DNA from: Planctomycetota bacterium
Lineage (GTDB): Bacteria > Planctomycetota > UBA11346
Assembly (NCBI GenBank): GCA_013816485.1
Contig: JACDEI010000027.1
Span: 1-64,000, forward strand
DNA length: 64,000 bases
Reading direction: 5' to 3'
In this document: positions 34,809 to 43,994 of the stretch, one piece after another
Layout of the letters: every line of letters begins with the position of its first letter
Numbering within the stretch: the stretch's first letter is position 1
Made by a program: the position numbers and the translations under genes
Notes under the pieces: model-generated
Database searches by the model: none
The model's input: the letters and a program-made list of their open reading frames with translations, nothing else
What the model was told of the DNA's origin: nothing

Positions 34809-35855
34809 ATGACCCCTGAACGTCTGACCTTGGTTCGCCCTGACGACTGGCACGTGCATCTGCGCGACGGCCACATTCTGAGCAAGGTGCTACCGGACAC
34901 GGCGCGACGTTTTGCGCGCGCCATGGTCATGCCGAATCTCAATCCACCGGTGACCACCACCGAGCATGCGCGGGCCTATCGTGAGAGAATCATGGCGGCA
35001 GTGCCGAGCGGAGCGTCCTTCGCACCATTGATGACGCTTTTTCTCACCGAAGCCACGCAAGCCGATGAGATTGTGCGGGCCAAGGCCAGCGGCTTCGTCC
35101 ATGCCATCAAGTATTATCCGGCAGGTGCGACTACCCACGCCGAGCGCGGGGTGCGTAGCCTACAGAACTGCTACCCCGTGCTTGCCGCCATGGAACGACA
35201 TGATGTGCCACTGCTCATGCACGGTGAGGTAACCGACCCAACGGTGGACATCTTCGATCGCGAGGCGGTGTTCATCGAGCGCCACCTGGCGCCGCTGGTA
35301 CGTGACTTTCCTGGCTTGCGCATGGTGTTGGAGCACATCACGACCCGTACGGCGGTGGATTTCGTCCGTTCGTCGCCGGGCAATGTCGCCGCCACCATCA
35401 CGGCACATCACCTGTTGCTCAACCGCAACGCCATGTTCATCGGCGGCATTCGTCCGCATCACTACTGCTTGCCGGTCTTGAAACGTGAGACCCACCGCTT
35501 GGCGCTGATAGAGGCCGCGACCAGCGGAAGTCCGAAGTTCTTTCTTGGCACTGACAGCGCTCCGCATTCCCGTCGCGCCAAAGAATCGGCCTGTGGCTGC
35601 GCCGGCATGTATACGGCGCATGCCGCCCTCGAATTATACGTCGAGGCGTTTGAGCAGACGGGCGCACTGGATCGGATCGAAGCGTTTGCGAGTTTCCATG
35701 GCGCGGACTTTTACCGACTGCCACGCAACCAAGACACCGTGACATTGGTGAAACGTCCCTGCCCGGTGCCGTCGGAGATCGACCTGGGCGATGACACCCT
35801 GGTGCCTTTCCGCGCTGGCGATCAGGTCGCGTGGGGATTTCCAGAGGTTTGCTGA
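34809..35855 (+). CDS. pyrC: Dihydroorotase
   Basis: 348 residues, class II. Cyclises carbamoyl aspartate to dihydroorotate in pyrimidine synthesis using two zinc ions. [12 protein letters not shown] supplies the first His pair, [13 protein letters not shown] the (carboxylated) Lys, LLMHGEVTD and [10 protein letters not shown] further His ligands, and [16 protein letters not shown] the catalytic Asp and substrate contacts. AAGGTGA lies 5 bases before the ATG. It sits alone after element A. Confidence 0.96.
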   Translation: MTPERLTLVRPDDWHVHLRDGHILSKVLPDTARRFARAMVMPNLNPPVTTTEHARAYRERIMAAVPSGASFAPLMTLFLTEATQADEIVRAKASGFVHAIKYYPAGATTHAERGVRSLQNCYPVLAAMERHDVPLLMHGEVTDPTVDIFDREAVFIERHLAPLVRDFPGLRMVLEHITTRTAVDFVRSSPGNVAATITAHHLLLNRNAMFIGGIRPHHYCLPVLKRETHRLALIEAATSGSPKFFLGTDSAPHSRRAKESACGCAGMYTAHAALELYVEAFEQTGALDRIEAFASFHGADFYRLPRNQDTVTLVKRPCPVPSEIDLGDDTLVPFRAGDQVAWGFPEVC

Positions 35856-35991
35856 AGGCAATGCGACGCGGCGGTACTCCGCTGCCGGGATCAGCCAGGA
35901 TTGCCGCTGTGGTCCGGTGTCACGAATGGCACCAACCCGTTAGCTTAGCCGATGCGGCACCAACGATGAGATGGTGAACGCCGGCAGAATC

Positions 35992-36016
35992 GACTCGCTG
36001 CTCGCTGCTCGCAGTC
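35992..36016. repeat. Small CTCGCTG heptad array
   Basis: CTCGCTG occurs twice and CTCGCAG once, flanked by GACT/AGTC. It lies between convergent pyrC and the CheX-like gene, reaching that gene's stop codon. The rest of the gap (35856-35991) shows nothing recognisable. Confidence 0.55.
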
Positions 36017-36593
36017 AGAGCCGCGACTGGTCCAGATGCAGATCGATCGACAGATGGCCGTCAGCGACTCCCAGGATGCTCGACTGGTCGCCGAACTGCC
36101 GCGGTGTGGTCGCCTGCGGCGCCTGCATGCGCGGACGGGCGTCGGCTCCGAAGATCGCGCCGAGCACGGCATGGGCCAGGGCACTAGTGAGGTCCTTGGC
36201 TGCCTCCACCGGGTTGAGCGGATGGCCATCGAGATCGACCATCGCCGCCATCGCCGCTCCGACCTGACGCGTCAGTCCACGGCTGAAGCCGATGGTCAGG
36301 CGACCACTACGCACCCCGGCGAACACCACTTCGACCAGCAGCTCATGGCCACCACGTTCGGTGGAGACCGACTCGCTCACCGGCAGACCAGCGATCTGAT
36401 GCACTACCTCGGCTGCGGTGCGGTGGGCGATGGCGCGGTGCTCCAGCGCGGCGTCGACCTGCGCGGCTTGCAATTCACGCCGTCGTTTGGGCGTGGCACG
36501 CCGCACGTGGATCCCACGGGTGACCCGCGGAGGCTTTGAGAGGTCACCAGAACGGGCGGTGGAGATGGTGTTCACGCACATCACTATGCACAT
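36015..36593 (-). CDS. CheX/CheC-like chemotaxis phosphatase domain protein
   Basis: About 192 residues. The region ~60-190 has the look of CheX-type phosphatases: AAEVVHQIAGLPVSES, a beta-rich stretch LLVEVVFAGVRSGRLTIGFSRGLTRQVGAAM, and a helix with DLTSALAHAVLGAIFG in place of the usual E-x2-N helix. That catalytic Glu-Asn pair is not obvious, so activity is uncertain. CheX proteins dephosphorylate response regulators, and the neighbour downstream is a two-component pair. The start is ambiguous: ATG at 36593, ATG at 36581 or GTG at 36575. The first ~45 residues are basic and of no recognised fold. Confidence 0.5.
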   Translation of the reverse strand: MCIVMCVNTISTARSGDLSKPPRVTRGIHVRRATPKRRRELQAAQVDAALEHRAIAHRTAAEVVHQIAGLPVSESVSTERGGHELLVEVVFAGVRSGRLTIGFSRGLTRQVGAAMAAMVDLDGHPLNPVEAAKDLTSALAHAVLGAIFGADARPRMQAPQATTPRQFGDQSSILGVADGHLSIDLHLDQSRL

Positions 36594-36681
36594 GCCATGC
36601 CTGGGAATGCGATCGCCGCCTGTCAGTACTTAGGGCGGAAATGCACGGTCACCTGTCGCCGTCCGGTGACGGGCATTTCAG

Positions 36682-36729
36682 GAAAACCTGGTTTTCACCG
36701 CATAATCGCCTGTCGCTCACCTGCGACAG
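36682..36729. other. Two small dyads between the CheX-like gene and the NtrC-type gene
   Basis: GAAAACCTGGTTTTC (36682-36696) is a perfect odd palindrome, and CTGTCGC-TCACCT-GCGACAG (36710-36729) is a 7-bp hairpin. They lie beyond the regulator stop and before the CheX-like start on the minus strand. They could be an operator and a weak terminator; no U-run is present. Confidence 0.35.
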
Positions 36730-36750
36730 ACAAACACCGGAGTGCGCCAG

Positions 36751-38079
36751 TCAGCGCAACCCGTACTTGTTGATCAAACGCAGCAGTGCGGTGCGGCTCA
36801 TCTTCAGGATGCGCGCCGCTTCCGAGGTGTTGCCGCGCGAACGCGTCAGCGCGTTGCGGATGGCGGTACGGGCCCAGTCCTCGGCCGCGCGTTCACGCCC
36901 CTGCTTGAAGGCCATCGGCATGGAGCCCATCGGCTGCGGATCGAGGTGTTCGACCGAGATGGTGAGCGGTGCAGACGCCGGGGCACCAGGGTTGCTCACC
37001 GCCGCGCGCGCCAGGGCACGTTCCAGCGCGTTGGCGAGTTCACGGACATTGCCCTGCCACGGCCGCGCAATGAGGTTCGACAAAGCGTTGGCGGTGATGC
37101 TGTGCCGTTCCTGGCCACCGGCCGCACGGATCAGCAACGCGTGGACGATCTGCGGGATGTCCTCCGGGTGTTCCTTGAGCGAGGGCAGGTCCACATGCAG
37201 GACGTGCAGGCGGTAGTAGAGATCCTCGCGGAAGCGGCCTTCACGTACCAGGCCATCGAGCCGCACATTGGTCGCGGCCAACAGGCGCAGATCCGTACGT
37301 TCCGCCGCCTCGGCGCCGACCGGCCAGATCTCGTTCGCTTCGAGCGCACGCAGCAGCTTGGGTTGGAGGTCCAGCGGCAGCGAGTTGATCTCGTCGAGGA
37401 ACAACGTGCCGCCACGCGCCAACGAGAAGCGTCCGCGTTTGCGTCCCTGCGCGCCGGTGAAGGAGCCGGGTTCATGGCCGAACAGTTCGCTCTCGATCAG
37501 GTCGCGTGAGATCGCGCCGCAATTGACCGCGATGAACGGCCCCTGCGAGCGACGGGAACCCTGATGGATGGCGCGGGCCGCCAGTTCCTTGCCGGTGCCG
37601 GTCTCGCCAGCGATCAGCACGGCGGCATCGCTTGTCGCGGCGACATCGATCTCGTTGTAGACCCGCCGCATCGCCGTACCCGAGCCGACCAGACCGCCAC
37701 GACCCGAGGTCGCCGCCTGTCGCAGGCGCTGGACGGTCTCGACCTCGCGCAGATGCAGCAGCAGTTCGTCGGTCTCGAATGGCTTGGTCAGGTAGGCGCG
37801 CGCGCCCAGGCGCATGGCTTCGACCGCCGAACTGATCGAGCCGTAGCCGGTCATGACGATTACTTGCAGGGCCGGCCGGCGCAGACGCGCCTCGCGCAGC
37901 AGCGACAGGCCGTCGAAACCGGGCATGCGCAGATCGGTCACCAACAGGTCGGCCTCGTCGACCGCTTTGAGTCCGGCAGCGCCATCGGGACAACTCGATA
38001 CCTGATGGCCGGCACGTTTGAGCAGTTCGGCCAGCGCTCCGCGCAAGGCGTCATCATCATCGACCAGCACGACCTTCAT
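36751..38079 (-). CDS. Sigma-54-dependent response regulator (NtrC family)
   Basis: 442 residues. Receiver (1-120: VVLVDDDDALR, phospho-Asp in LLVTDLRMPGFDG, Lys in YLTKPF), AAA+ domain (~130-360: Walker A GETGTGKEL, Walker B GGTLFLDEINSLP, R finger region FREDLYYRL) and a Fis-type DNA-binding helix (NTSEAARILKMSRTALLRLINKYGL). The sigma-54 contact loop reads GSFTGA rather than the canonical GAFTGA. It overlaps the upstream kinase by 4 bases, so the kinase is its partner. Targets are not identifiable here. Confidence 0.94.
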   Translation of the reverse strand: MKVVLVDDDDALRGALAELLKRAGHQVSSCPDGAAGLKAVDEADLLVTDLRMPGFDGLSLLREARLRRPALQVIVMTGYGSISSAVEAMRLGARAYLTKPFETDELLLHLREVETVQRLRQAATSGRGGLVGSGTAMRRVYNEIDVAATSDAAVLIAGETGTGKELAARAIHQGSRRSQGPFIAVNCGAISRDLIESELFGHEPGSFTGAQGRKRGRFSLARGGTLFLDEINSLPLDLQPKLLRALEANEIWPVGAEAAERTDLRLLAATNVRLDGLVREGRFREDLYYRLHVLHVDLPSLKEHPEDIPQIVHALLIRAAGGQERHSITANALSNLIARPWQGNVRELANALERALARAAVSNPGAPASAPLTISVEHLDPQPMGSMPMAFKQGRERAAEDWARTAIRNALTRSRGNTSEAARILKMSRTALLRLINKYGLR

Positions 38080-40859
38080 GTCGCCTCCACCATCATCAGA
38101 GCCGGCAGCACCACGCGGAAGCGGGCACCACCATTGTCCACGTTCTCTGCCGTGAGACGTCCACCATGCGCGACACAGATGCGTCGCGCCACTGACAATC
38201 CGAGACCAGTGCCGTTGACCTTGGTGGTGTAGAAGGGCGTGAACAGCCGTTCCGGCTCCGGTCCCAGTCCAGGACCGTCGTCCTCGACATCGATCTCCAG
38301 GCTCTGGCCACGGACGGCGGCGCGCACGATACAGTGCCGTCCGGCGCTGAGCGCCTGCGAGGCGTTCTCCAACAGGTTGATCAGCACCTCCTGCAACTGG
38401 TCGTTGTCGCCATGCACCGCCGGCAGGTCGTCGGGGACGTTGATGGTGAACTCGATCCCGCGCGCGCGCATACGGCCCTGGAAGAGCGTTGCGACCGTGC
38501 GGATGAGGGCGGTGGCCGGCACGCGTTTGTCGCGGCCCTCACGCTGACGGGCGAATCCGAGCAGGTTGCGCACCGTGCGCGCGATGCGGTCGACCTGTTC
38601 GGCGATCATGTCGAGGTTGGTACGCGCTTCCGGCACCTGCGACAGATCGCTGCGCAACAGGCCGAGCCAAGCTTTGATCGCCGCGAGCGGATTGTTGACC
38701 TCATGTGCCACCACCGCCGCCATGCGACCGACGGTGGCATCGCGCTGGGCAGTGGCGAGCGCCGCCTCCGCACGTTTACGGCTGGAGATGTCAGCCAGCA
38801 TGGCGATCACTCCGGTGATGCGCCCCTCGGGATCGGTGAGCGGTGCGGCGGCCATGTTGAGATCGATGGTGCTGCCATCGCGATGCGTACGCTGGATCTC
38901 GACGTCGGTGAAAATCTCGCCACCCAGGACACGCGCGATGAACATGCGCGCCTCGGACTGCTTGTCGGGCGAGACGATCGGCAACGGCCGGCCGACGACT
39001 TCGGCTTCGCTCCAGCCGAACAGTTTCTCCGCCGCCTGATTCCATACCGCGCCAATACAGCCGCTGATGTCGAGGGTGAAGATCGCCAGCGGCGAGGCCT
39101 TGATCAATGCGCGCAAGGCATCGTGGGCGTGGTGCAGCGATTCTTCGGCCAGCCGGCGGCTGGTGATGTCCATCATCACGCCATGGATGAACTGCGGCCG
39201 GCCAGATTCGTCGCGCACGACCTTGGCTTCGTCGCGCACCCACACGCTGGCGCCATCGCTGGCGAGCAGGCGGTATTCGGCGGCCAGCGGCGCGGCACCG
39301 TCCTTGCAGCGCGCCAGTTCATGCAGCACGCGCACGCGATCCGCCGGGTGCAGGTGGTTGACGAAGAATGCCGGGTTCGAGATCCAGCGCTCGGGATGAA
39401 AACCGGTGAGCGTGGCGATCTGCGGGCTGAGGTACAGCCGGCTGCCAAGATCGTCGGCCGCCGCGACGTACGTGACGATGGGGATCTGTTCGACCAGCGC
39501 GCGGTAACGCGCCTCGGCCTTGAGCAGGTCCTGTTCGACCCGCTGGCGTTCGCTGCGTCCACGCAGCGCCAGCAGTCCATAGGACAGGTTCTGCGCCAAC
39601 TCGCGCAGCAGTTGGACCTCGTCCGCACCGAAGGCGTCGCTTTCCGTGGCGTAGATGGTCAGCGCACCTACCACGCGATCACCGGATTTCAGCGGCAGTG
39701 CGATGCCGGAGGCATAACCGCGTTTGGCCGCCTCCATGCGCCAGTCGCTGAACCGTTCATCCGCCAGAATGTCGCGGGCGATGGCGACCTCACCGCTGCG
39801 GATCGCTGCGCCGGTGGGACCCTCGTCACCGGCTTCGTTGCCCCACGTCAGGTGCACCTCTTCCAGGTAACGATCGCGGTAGCCCGCCTGCGCCAGCGGC
39901 TCGACTGTGCGTTCACCGTCATGGCGGGCCATGCCGATCCAAGCCAAGCGGTAGCCGAGTGCGACCGACAAGCGGCAGACCTCCTCGAACAGTTCGGTCT
40001 CGCTGGTGGCGGATTGCAGCACACGCGAGGTCTCGCTCAGCACCTTAAGCGCGCGGCTCATACGTCGGACATCGTCTTGCAGACGACGACGGTCCGCTTC
40101 ATCGAGCGTGCGGGTGGTCAGGTCATGCAACATCACCACGGTCGAGGCCGTGCGGTGGCCAAGCCCGGAGGTCGGCGCGATGGCGCAGCGCACCACGCGG
40201 ATGGATTCTTTGGTGTGCAAGGTGACGGTGCGTTCGACGGTGCCATCGGCCAGCAGCCGGCTCCACGAACCCGCCGGATTTCCCTGCTCATCAAGCGGCG
40301 GTGGCAGGATCTCATCGAGCAGCCGACCTTCGGCGTCATAACGTTCACGCCCGCATAGCCGCTCGGCTGCGGAGTTGAGAAAGGTCACGTGCCCTTCGCT
40401 GTCGAGCGCAATGACCGCATCGGCGACCACGTCGAGCACGGCGGCAAGGTTCTCCTGCGAACGGCGCGCCTGGCGTTCGAGCTCATGGCCACGCAACGCG
40501 ATGCCGATGGCGGTGCCGAGTTCCTCCTCGCCGGGCGGTTTGATCAGGCAGCCGAACGGCATCGAACTGCGGATGCGCTCCATGGTCGCGTGGTCGTTGC
40601 GCGCGGTCAGGAACACCACCGGCATCGCATGACCCGAATGCAGCAGTTGTTTGGCCGCTTCGACGCCATCCATCGCACCATTGAGCATCACATCCATCAA
40701 CACCAGATCGGGCCGGCGCAGGGCCGCCAGGGACAGGGCCGCTTCGCCGCTCGCGACCGTGCCCATGACGCGATACCCCAGCGCCTTGAGTTGGATCTCG
40801 ACCAGCATCGCGGTGGTCGCATCGTCCTCGACGATCAGGATTTCGGGAGGATTGCGCAT
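38076..40859 (-). CDS. Large sensor kinase REC-PAS-GAF-PAS-PAS-HisKA-HATPase
   Basis: 927 residues with an N-terminal receiver (1-120: ILIVEDDATTA, LVLMDVMLNGAMDG), PAS (~135-260), GAF (~290-440: LGYRLAWIGMARHDGE... GYASGIALPLKSGDRVVGAL), two PAS/PAC units (~460-590 and ~595-710), H box VAAVVAHEVNNPLAAIKAWLGLLR, N box LINLLENASQAL and G2 GTGLGLSVARRI. No membrane helix. HEVNNP marks the NtrB-like group that feeds NtrC-type regulators, matching the neighbour it overlaps by 4 bases. The N-terminal receiver may let another kinase tune it. Confidence 0.93.
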   Translation of the reverse strand: MRNPPEILIVEDDATTAMLVEIQLKALGYRVMGTVASGEAALSLAALRRPDLVLMDVMLNGAMDGVEAAKQLLHSGHAMPVVFLTARNDHATMERIRSSMPFGCLIKPPGEEELGTAIGIALRGHELERQARRSQENLAAVLDVVADAVIALDSEGHVTFLNSAAERLCGRERYDAEGRLLDEILPPPLDEQGNPAGSWSRLLADGTVERTVTLHTKESIRVVRCAIAPTSGLGHRTASTVVMLHDLTTRTLDEADRRRLQDDVRRMSRALKVLSETSRVLQSATSETELFEEVCRLSVALGYRLAWIGMARHDGERTVEPLAQAGYRDRYLEEVHLTWGNEAGDEGPTGAAIRSGEVAIARDILADERFSDWRMEAAKRGYASGIALPLKSGDRVVGALTIYATESDAFGADEVQLLRELAQNLSYGLLALRGRSERQRVEQDLLKAEARYRALVEQIPIVTYVAAADDLGSRLYLSPQIATLTGFHPERWISNPAFFVNHLHPADRVRVLHELARCKDGAAPLAAEYRLLASDGASVWVRDEAKVVRDESGRPQFIHGVMMDITSRRLAEESLHHAHDALRALIKASPLAIFTLDISGCIGAVWNQAAEKLFGWSEAEVVGRPLPIVSPDKQSEARMFIARVLGGEIFTDVEIQRTHRDGSTIDLNMAAAPLTDPEGRITGVIAMLADISSRKRAEAALATAQRDATVGRMAAVVAHEVNNPLAAIKAWLGLLRSDLSQVPEARTNLDMIAEQVDRIARTVRNLLGFARQREGRDKRVPATALIRTVATLFQGRMRARGIEFTINVPDDLPAVHGDNDQLQEVLINLLENASQALSAGRHCIVRAAVRGQSLEIDVEDDGPGLGPEPERLFTPFYTTKVNGTGLGLSVARRICVAHGGRLTAENVDNGGARFRVVLPALMMVEAT

Positions 40860-40944
40860 CGGATGTGTAAAGCGTCACCCACCGGAGGGAGGGTCAAGAT
40901 AGCATTTGAGAAGCTGCGTTGTGCTGATGCGGCGCGGGCTGCGC

Positions 40945-41946
40945 TCAATCCATCCGGACAACACGTTTCCCGAGCAGGAACAGCGGCAGCAGGCAGAGGA
41001 TGGCCACGCCACCGAGTGGATGTGCGGTGGTCGCGACCAACGCATCCAGGAAGATGATCCCGCCCAACGCCGCGCCAACCACCGGACCAACCTGTTCACT
41101 GCGGCCAGAACGCAGCGCTGCCAACCAGGGCCACCAGATACGCCATACCAGCAGACCGAACAACACGGTTCCCATGACCGCCGACAAGCCGACTCCGACG
41201 ACATACAAGGTGCTGTCCCCGTGCGAAAGATGGGTGATCCAGCGCGCCGTCGCGAGCAGCCAACCACCAGCGGCCACTGCTCCGAACATGCAGGCACCAC
41301 CGATCAGCAATTCGATGCGTCGTCCCGGGCGGCTCTCCAGTTCGCTCACCAAGGTGACGCCGAAAATGTACACCCCGAGAATGACGGGATAGGCGATCAG
41401 CGTCGTATGCCGCGGGCCGTCGCCACCAACCACAGCCCAGCCGAGGTAGTCTGATCCCAGCAGGGAGAGCGCGAAGATCGCGTGCGAGAAACGCACCGCC
41501 GCCATGGTCAGGCTGCCGATCCACGGGATATCCTTGGTCACCAGATCGTAGAGCATGATCAGGCTGAGCACCACGCCGGCGGCGTGGAAGACATGGACAT
41601 CGACCATCGCCGCACTGACCAGCGCCCCGACCGCCAACAACACGCCAACTAGGTAGGCCGTTCCCAGGTTGATGCGACCTGACGGCAGCGGACGACGCGG
41701 ATGTAGCACGCGGTCACGTCCAACGTCGGCCAGGTCGTTCCACAACATCCCGGCCATGTAGAGCAGGGAGCTCGCGGTGACCATCCACAGGATGTGGGCG
41801 ACGCCCTCCTTGTGCAGGCGGTCGAACAACCACTTGGGGTTCAGGCCTTCGTTGGCGTAGACCGCCATCACCACCACCGCGGTGATGTTGGTGTAGATCG
41901 TGACCAGCCCGGTCGCGCGCACCAACTTCAGCCAGTCGAGGAGCAT
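40945..41946 (-). CDS. UbiA-family prenyltransferase
   Basis: 333 residues, about nine hydrophobic helices. The first Asp-rich motif is NDLADVGRDRVLHPRRPLPSGRI (NDxxDxxxD, then the family RP-L-PSG), and the second motif region is YDLVTKDIPWIGSLTMAAVRF. UbiA enzymes transfer a polyprenyl chain to an aromatic or other acceptor in quinone, heme or lipid synthesis; the acceptor cannot be told, and no quinone genes are near. The Met at 41946 fits the family; the track start adds 29 codons coded by the adjacent ACCGG repeat. Confidence 0.85.
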   Translation of the reverse strand: MLLDWLKLVRATGLVTIYTNITAVVVMAVYANEGLNPKWLFDRLHKEGVAHILWMVTASSLLYMAGMLWNDLADVGRDRVLHPRRPLPSGRINLGTAYLVGVLLAVGALVSAAMVDVHVFHAAGVVLSLIMLYDLVTKDIPWIGSLTMAAVRFSHAIFALSLLGSDYLGWAVVGGDGPRHTTLIAYPVILGVYIFGVTLVSELESRPGRRIELLIGGACMFGAVAAGGWLLATARWITHLSHGDSTLYVVGVGLSAVMGTVLFGLLVWRIWWPWLAALRSGRSEQVGPVVGAALGGIIFLDALVATTAHPLGGVAILCLLPLFLLGKRVVRMD

Positions 41947-42002
41947 GGTCGCCCTATTTAGCCCGACCGGGGAGCGAACCAAGGGGGATGTGCGACATGT
42001 GC

Positions 42003-42053
42003 TGTCTGACGTCCGGTGTCTGGTGTCGGACACCGGACACCGGAGACCGGAGG
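42003..42053. repeat. Inverted ACCGGAC/GTCCGGT array
   Basis: GTCCGGTGTCTGGTGTC faces GGACACCGGACACCGGAGACC as a near-perfect palindrome. It lies between the ubiA-like start and element B, and shares its CCGGAG word with element B. Confidence 0.8.
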
Positions 42054-42060
42054 TCTTAGC

Positions 42061-42220
42061 TTAGAAGCTGTCTTGAAAGGCAGGGCCGACAGGGAGGACC
42101 GGAGGAAGACAGAGCTGCGGAACCTCGGATGTTCACCGACACTTCGTTTCTCGCCTCTCTCCGGTTCTCCGGTTCTCCGGTCCTCCATGTAAATTTCGGT
42201 CTATCAAGACAGCGTCTTAG
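42061..42220. repeat. ~160-bp palindromic element, copy B
   Basis: Left TTAGAAGCTGTCTTGAAAGGC and right end GATAGACCG... reversed (CTATCAAGACAGCGTCTTAG) form ~20-bp imperfect terminal inverted repeats; inner GGAGGACCGGAGG blocks face CTCCGGTTCTCCGGTCCTCC. It matches copy A at 34624 in ends, length and order. Its right end supplies the TAA stop of ribD. Confidence 0.8.
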
Positions 42221-43350
42221 TCGTCCTCGACCACCACGGGTTCTTCGCCCGGTGCCAGCACCGGCGGTCGCCGCAGGCGCAGGCAGATGGTGTCGCCCAG
42301 GACCAGTGGACGGTCCTCGTGTTGCCAATGGCGGGCATCGTTCATCAGTTCGGCACCGATGCCGGCGGCCACGCCGATGCCGCCGCCGACGGTCTGCGCC
42401 CCGACATAGAGTTCGAGCCGGTCATAGAGCCCGGCGCGCAGGTAGGCGCCGTGGATCTGCGCCCCACCTTCAACTAGGACCTCATTGAGGCCGTAACGAC
42501 CGAGCGCGGCCGCCACCGCGACGGGATCATGGGGTTTGGCCACTTCCCACAGATCGATGCCATGGCTGGCAAGTGCCGCACGGTTGCCGGCGGGGGCCTC
42601 CGGCCCGTGGATCATCAACACCGCCGCCTTGGCCCGTGTCGCCACCAGCATGGAGTTCTCGCGCAGTTCGGCGTTCCGGCTGATGACCACCCGCACCGGC
42701 GTGCGCTCACCGACCAGCGACGACAACAAACTGGGATCATCGTGATACGCGGTACCGGCCCCGACCATGATCGCATCGAACACCCGGCGGCGACGGCGGC
42801 TGAAATTCAGCGCCGCGGTGCTGGAGATCCAGGTGCTGTCGCCGGTGTGGGTGGCGATGCAGCCGTCGAGCGTCATCGCCCATTTGCCGGTCAGACGCGG
42901 ACGCCCCAGCCCGACGCGACTGAGGAAGCCGCCGTGGATCTGCGCCGCAGCGAGTGCGAGGCAACCTTCGTCGTAGGTAATGCTGGCCTCGGCCAATGGA
43001 ATCGCCGGATCGTCCTGATTGGGATCGCTGACTGCCGCCACCACACGCGCGATGCCGGCGGCGATCAGCGCAGTGGTGCACGGTGGCTGTTTGCCATGCC
43101 GGGTGCACGGCGCGAGCGTGACATAGGCGGTGGCACCGGCCGTATCGTTTCCGAGCGCTTGGCACTGACTGAGCGCGTTGACTTCCGCATGCGCCTGACC
43201 GAACACCGCGTGACGGCCTTCGCCGAGCAACCGTCCATCACGGACGATGACGCAACCGACACCTGGATTCGGCCAGGTACGGCCAAGACTAAGCGTCGCC
43301 AAGCGCAAGGCGCGACGCATCCAGCGGATGTCCTGCGAGGGATCAGTCAT
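42217..43350 (-). CDS. ribD: Bifunctional riboflavin deaminase/reductase
   Basis: 377 residues. The N-terminal cytidine-deaminase-like domain (1-145) has the zinc motif HAEVNAL and APCTRHGKQPPC; the C-terminal reductase domain (~150-370) has TGKWAMTLDGCIATHTGDSTWIS and VLVEGGAQIHGAYL. It carries out the second and third steps of riboflavin synthesis. The Met at 43350 begins the domain; the track start is read from the ATGTCCG repeat. The start codon lies only 4 bases from a long inverted array. No FMN riboswitch is seen. Confidence 0.95.
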   Translation of the reverse strand: MTDPSQDIRWMRRALRLATLSLGRTWPNPGVGCVIVRDGRLLGEGRHAVFGQAHAEVNALSQCQALGNDTAGATAYVTLAPCTRHGKQPPCTTALIAAGIARVVAAVSDPNQDDPAIPLAEASITYDEGCLALAAAQIHGGFLSRVGLGRPRLTGKWAMTLDGCIATHTGDSTWISSTAALNFSRRRRRVFDAIMVGAGTAYHDDPSLLSSLVGERTPVRVVISRNAELRENSMLVATRAKAAVLMIHGPEAPAGNRAALASHGIDLWEVAKPHDPVAVAAALGRYGLNEVLVEGGAQIHGAYLRAGLYDRLELYVGAQTVGGGIGVAAGIGAELMNDARHWQHEDRPLVLGDTICLRLRRPPVLAPGEEPVVVEDD

Positions 43351-43354
43351 CGAT

Positions 43355-43471
43355 TTGGTCCGATGTCCGATGTCCGATGTCCGATGTCTGATGCAGGCGC
43401 CCGGCGATGTCCCTGCGATAACCATCGTTCACGCGGGACATCGGACATCGGACGTCGGACATCGGACCAAC
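43355..43471. repeat. Inverted ATGTCCG heptad array between nusB and ribD
   Basis: The left arm (43355-43393) is TTGGTCCG followed by ATGTCCG units. The right arm (43434-43471) is the reverse complement with single changes, closing at CGGACCAA. The loop is about 40 bases. Read in the ribD direction, the hairpin starts within a few bases of the nusB stop and ends 4 bases before the ribD ATG. Confidence 0.9.
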
Positions 43472-43472
43472 C

Positions 43473-43994
43473 TCAGTCTTTTTTCGCCGGACTCCGCACA
43501 TCGCCGGCCCGATGCTCGCGTGCGATCTTGTCGAGCACCGCATTGACCAACTTCGGCGTCTTGGCTTCGCTGCCATACCGTTTTGACAGTTCGATGTACT
43601 CGTTGATCGCAACTTTCGCGGGCGTGTCGGCGCAGTAGAGGATCTCGTAGGCGCCCAAGCGCAGGATCGCGCGGTCAGCTACCGCCAAGCGATGGATGGT
43701 CCAGTTCTCCAGACGCTTGTCGACCGCCGCATCGATCGACAGGCGTTCCTTGGCGAACCCGGCCTGAAGCGCCTGCGCGAACGCGACACTCTCCGGCTCC
43801 ATGCCGTCCGTCGCGTCCGCCGGCAGCAGCATGCCGTCGTCGATGAACTTGTTCTGTTCGAAGCTGTAGAGCAGTTGCAGGGCCAGTTCACGTCCGCGAC
43901 TACGCAAATCGCTGCGTTTGGCCCCGGATCTGGCTCGGTCTTTGGCCGCCGTATTGTCGGACGCGCTCTGGTCGGAAATCACCTTCTCCGACAT
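43473..43994 (-). CDS. nusB: Transcription antitermination factor NusB
   Basis: 173 residues. All-helical RNA-binding protein that with NusE (S10) binds boxA in rRNA leaders. RSRGRELALQLLYSFEQN, LENWTIHRLAVADRAILRLGAYEILYC, PAKVAINEYIELSKRYGSEAKTPKLVNAVLDKIAR are the family blocks. The ~30-residue N-terminal extension is Lys/Arg/Ser-rich. It overlaps the ribH stop by one base; ribH-nusB adjacency is common in bacteria. Confidence 0.95.
   Translation of the reverse strand: MSEKVISDQSASDNTAAKDRARSGAKRSDLRSRGRELALQLLYSFEQNKFIDDGMLLPADATDGMEPESVAFAQALQAGFAKERLSIDAAVDKRLENWTIHRLAVADRAILRLGAYEILYCADTPAKVAINEYIELSKRYGSEAKTPKLVNAVLDKIAREHRAGDVRSPAKKD

Noticed and set aside
38334-40358. 674-residue plus-strand ORF
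   Set aside because: It is antisense to the 927-residue sensor kinase, which has clear domains.
43355-43471. FMN riboswitch before ribD
   Set aside because: The sequence is a heptad array and its reverse complement; none of the conserved RFN-element blocks is visible.
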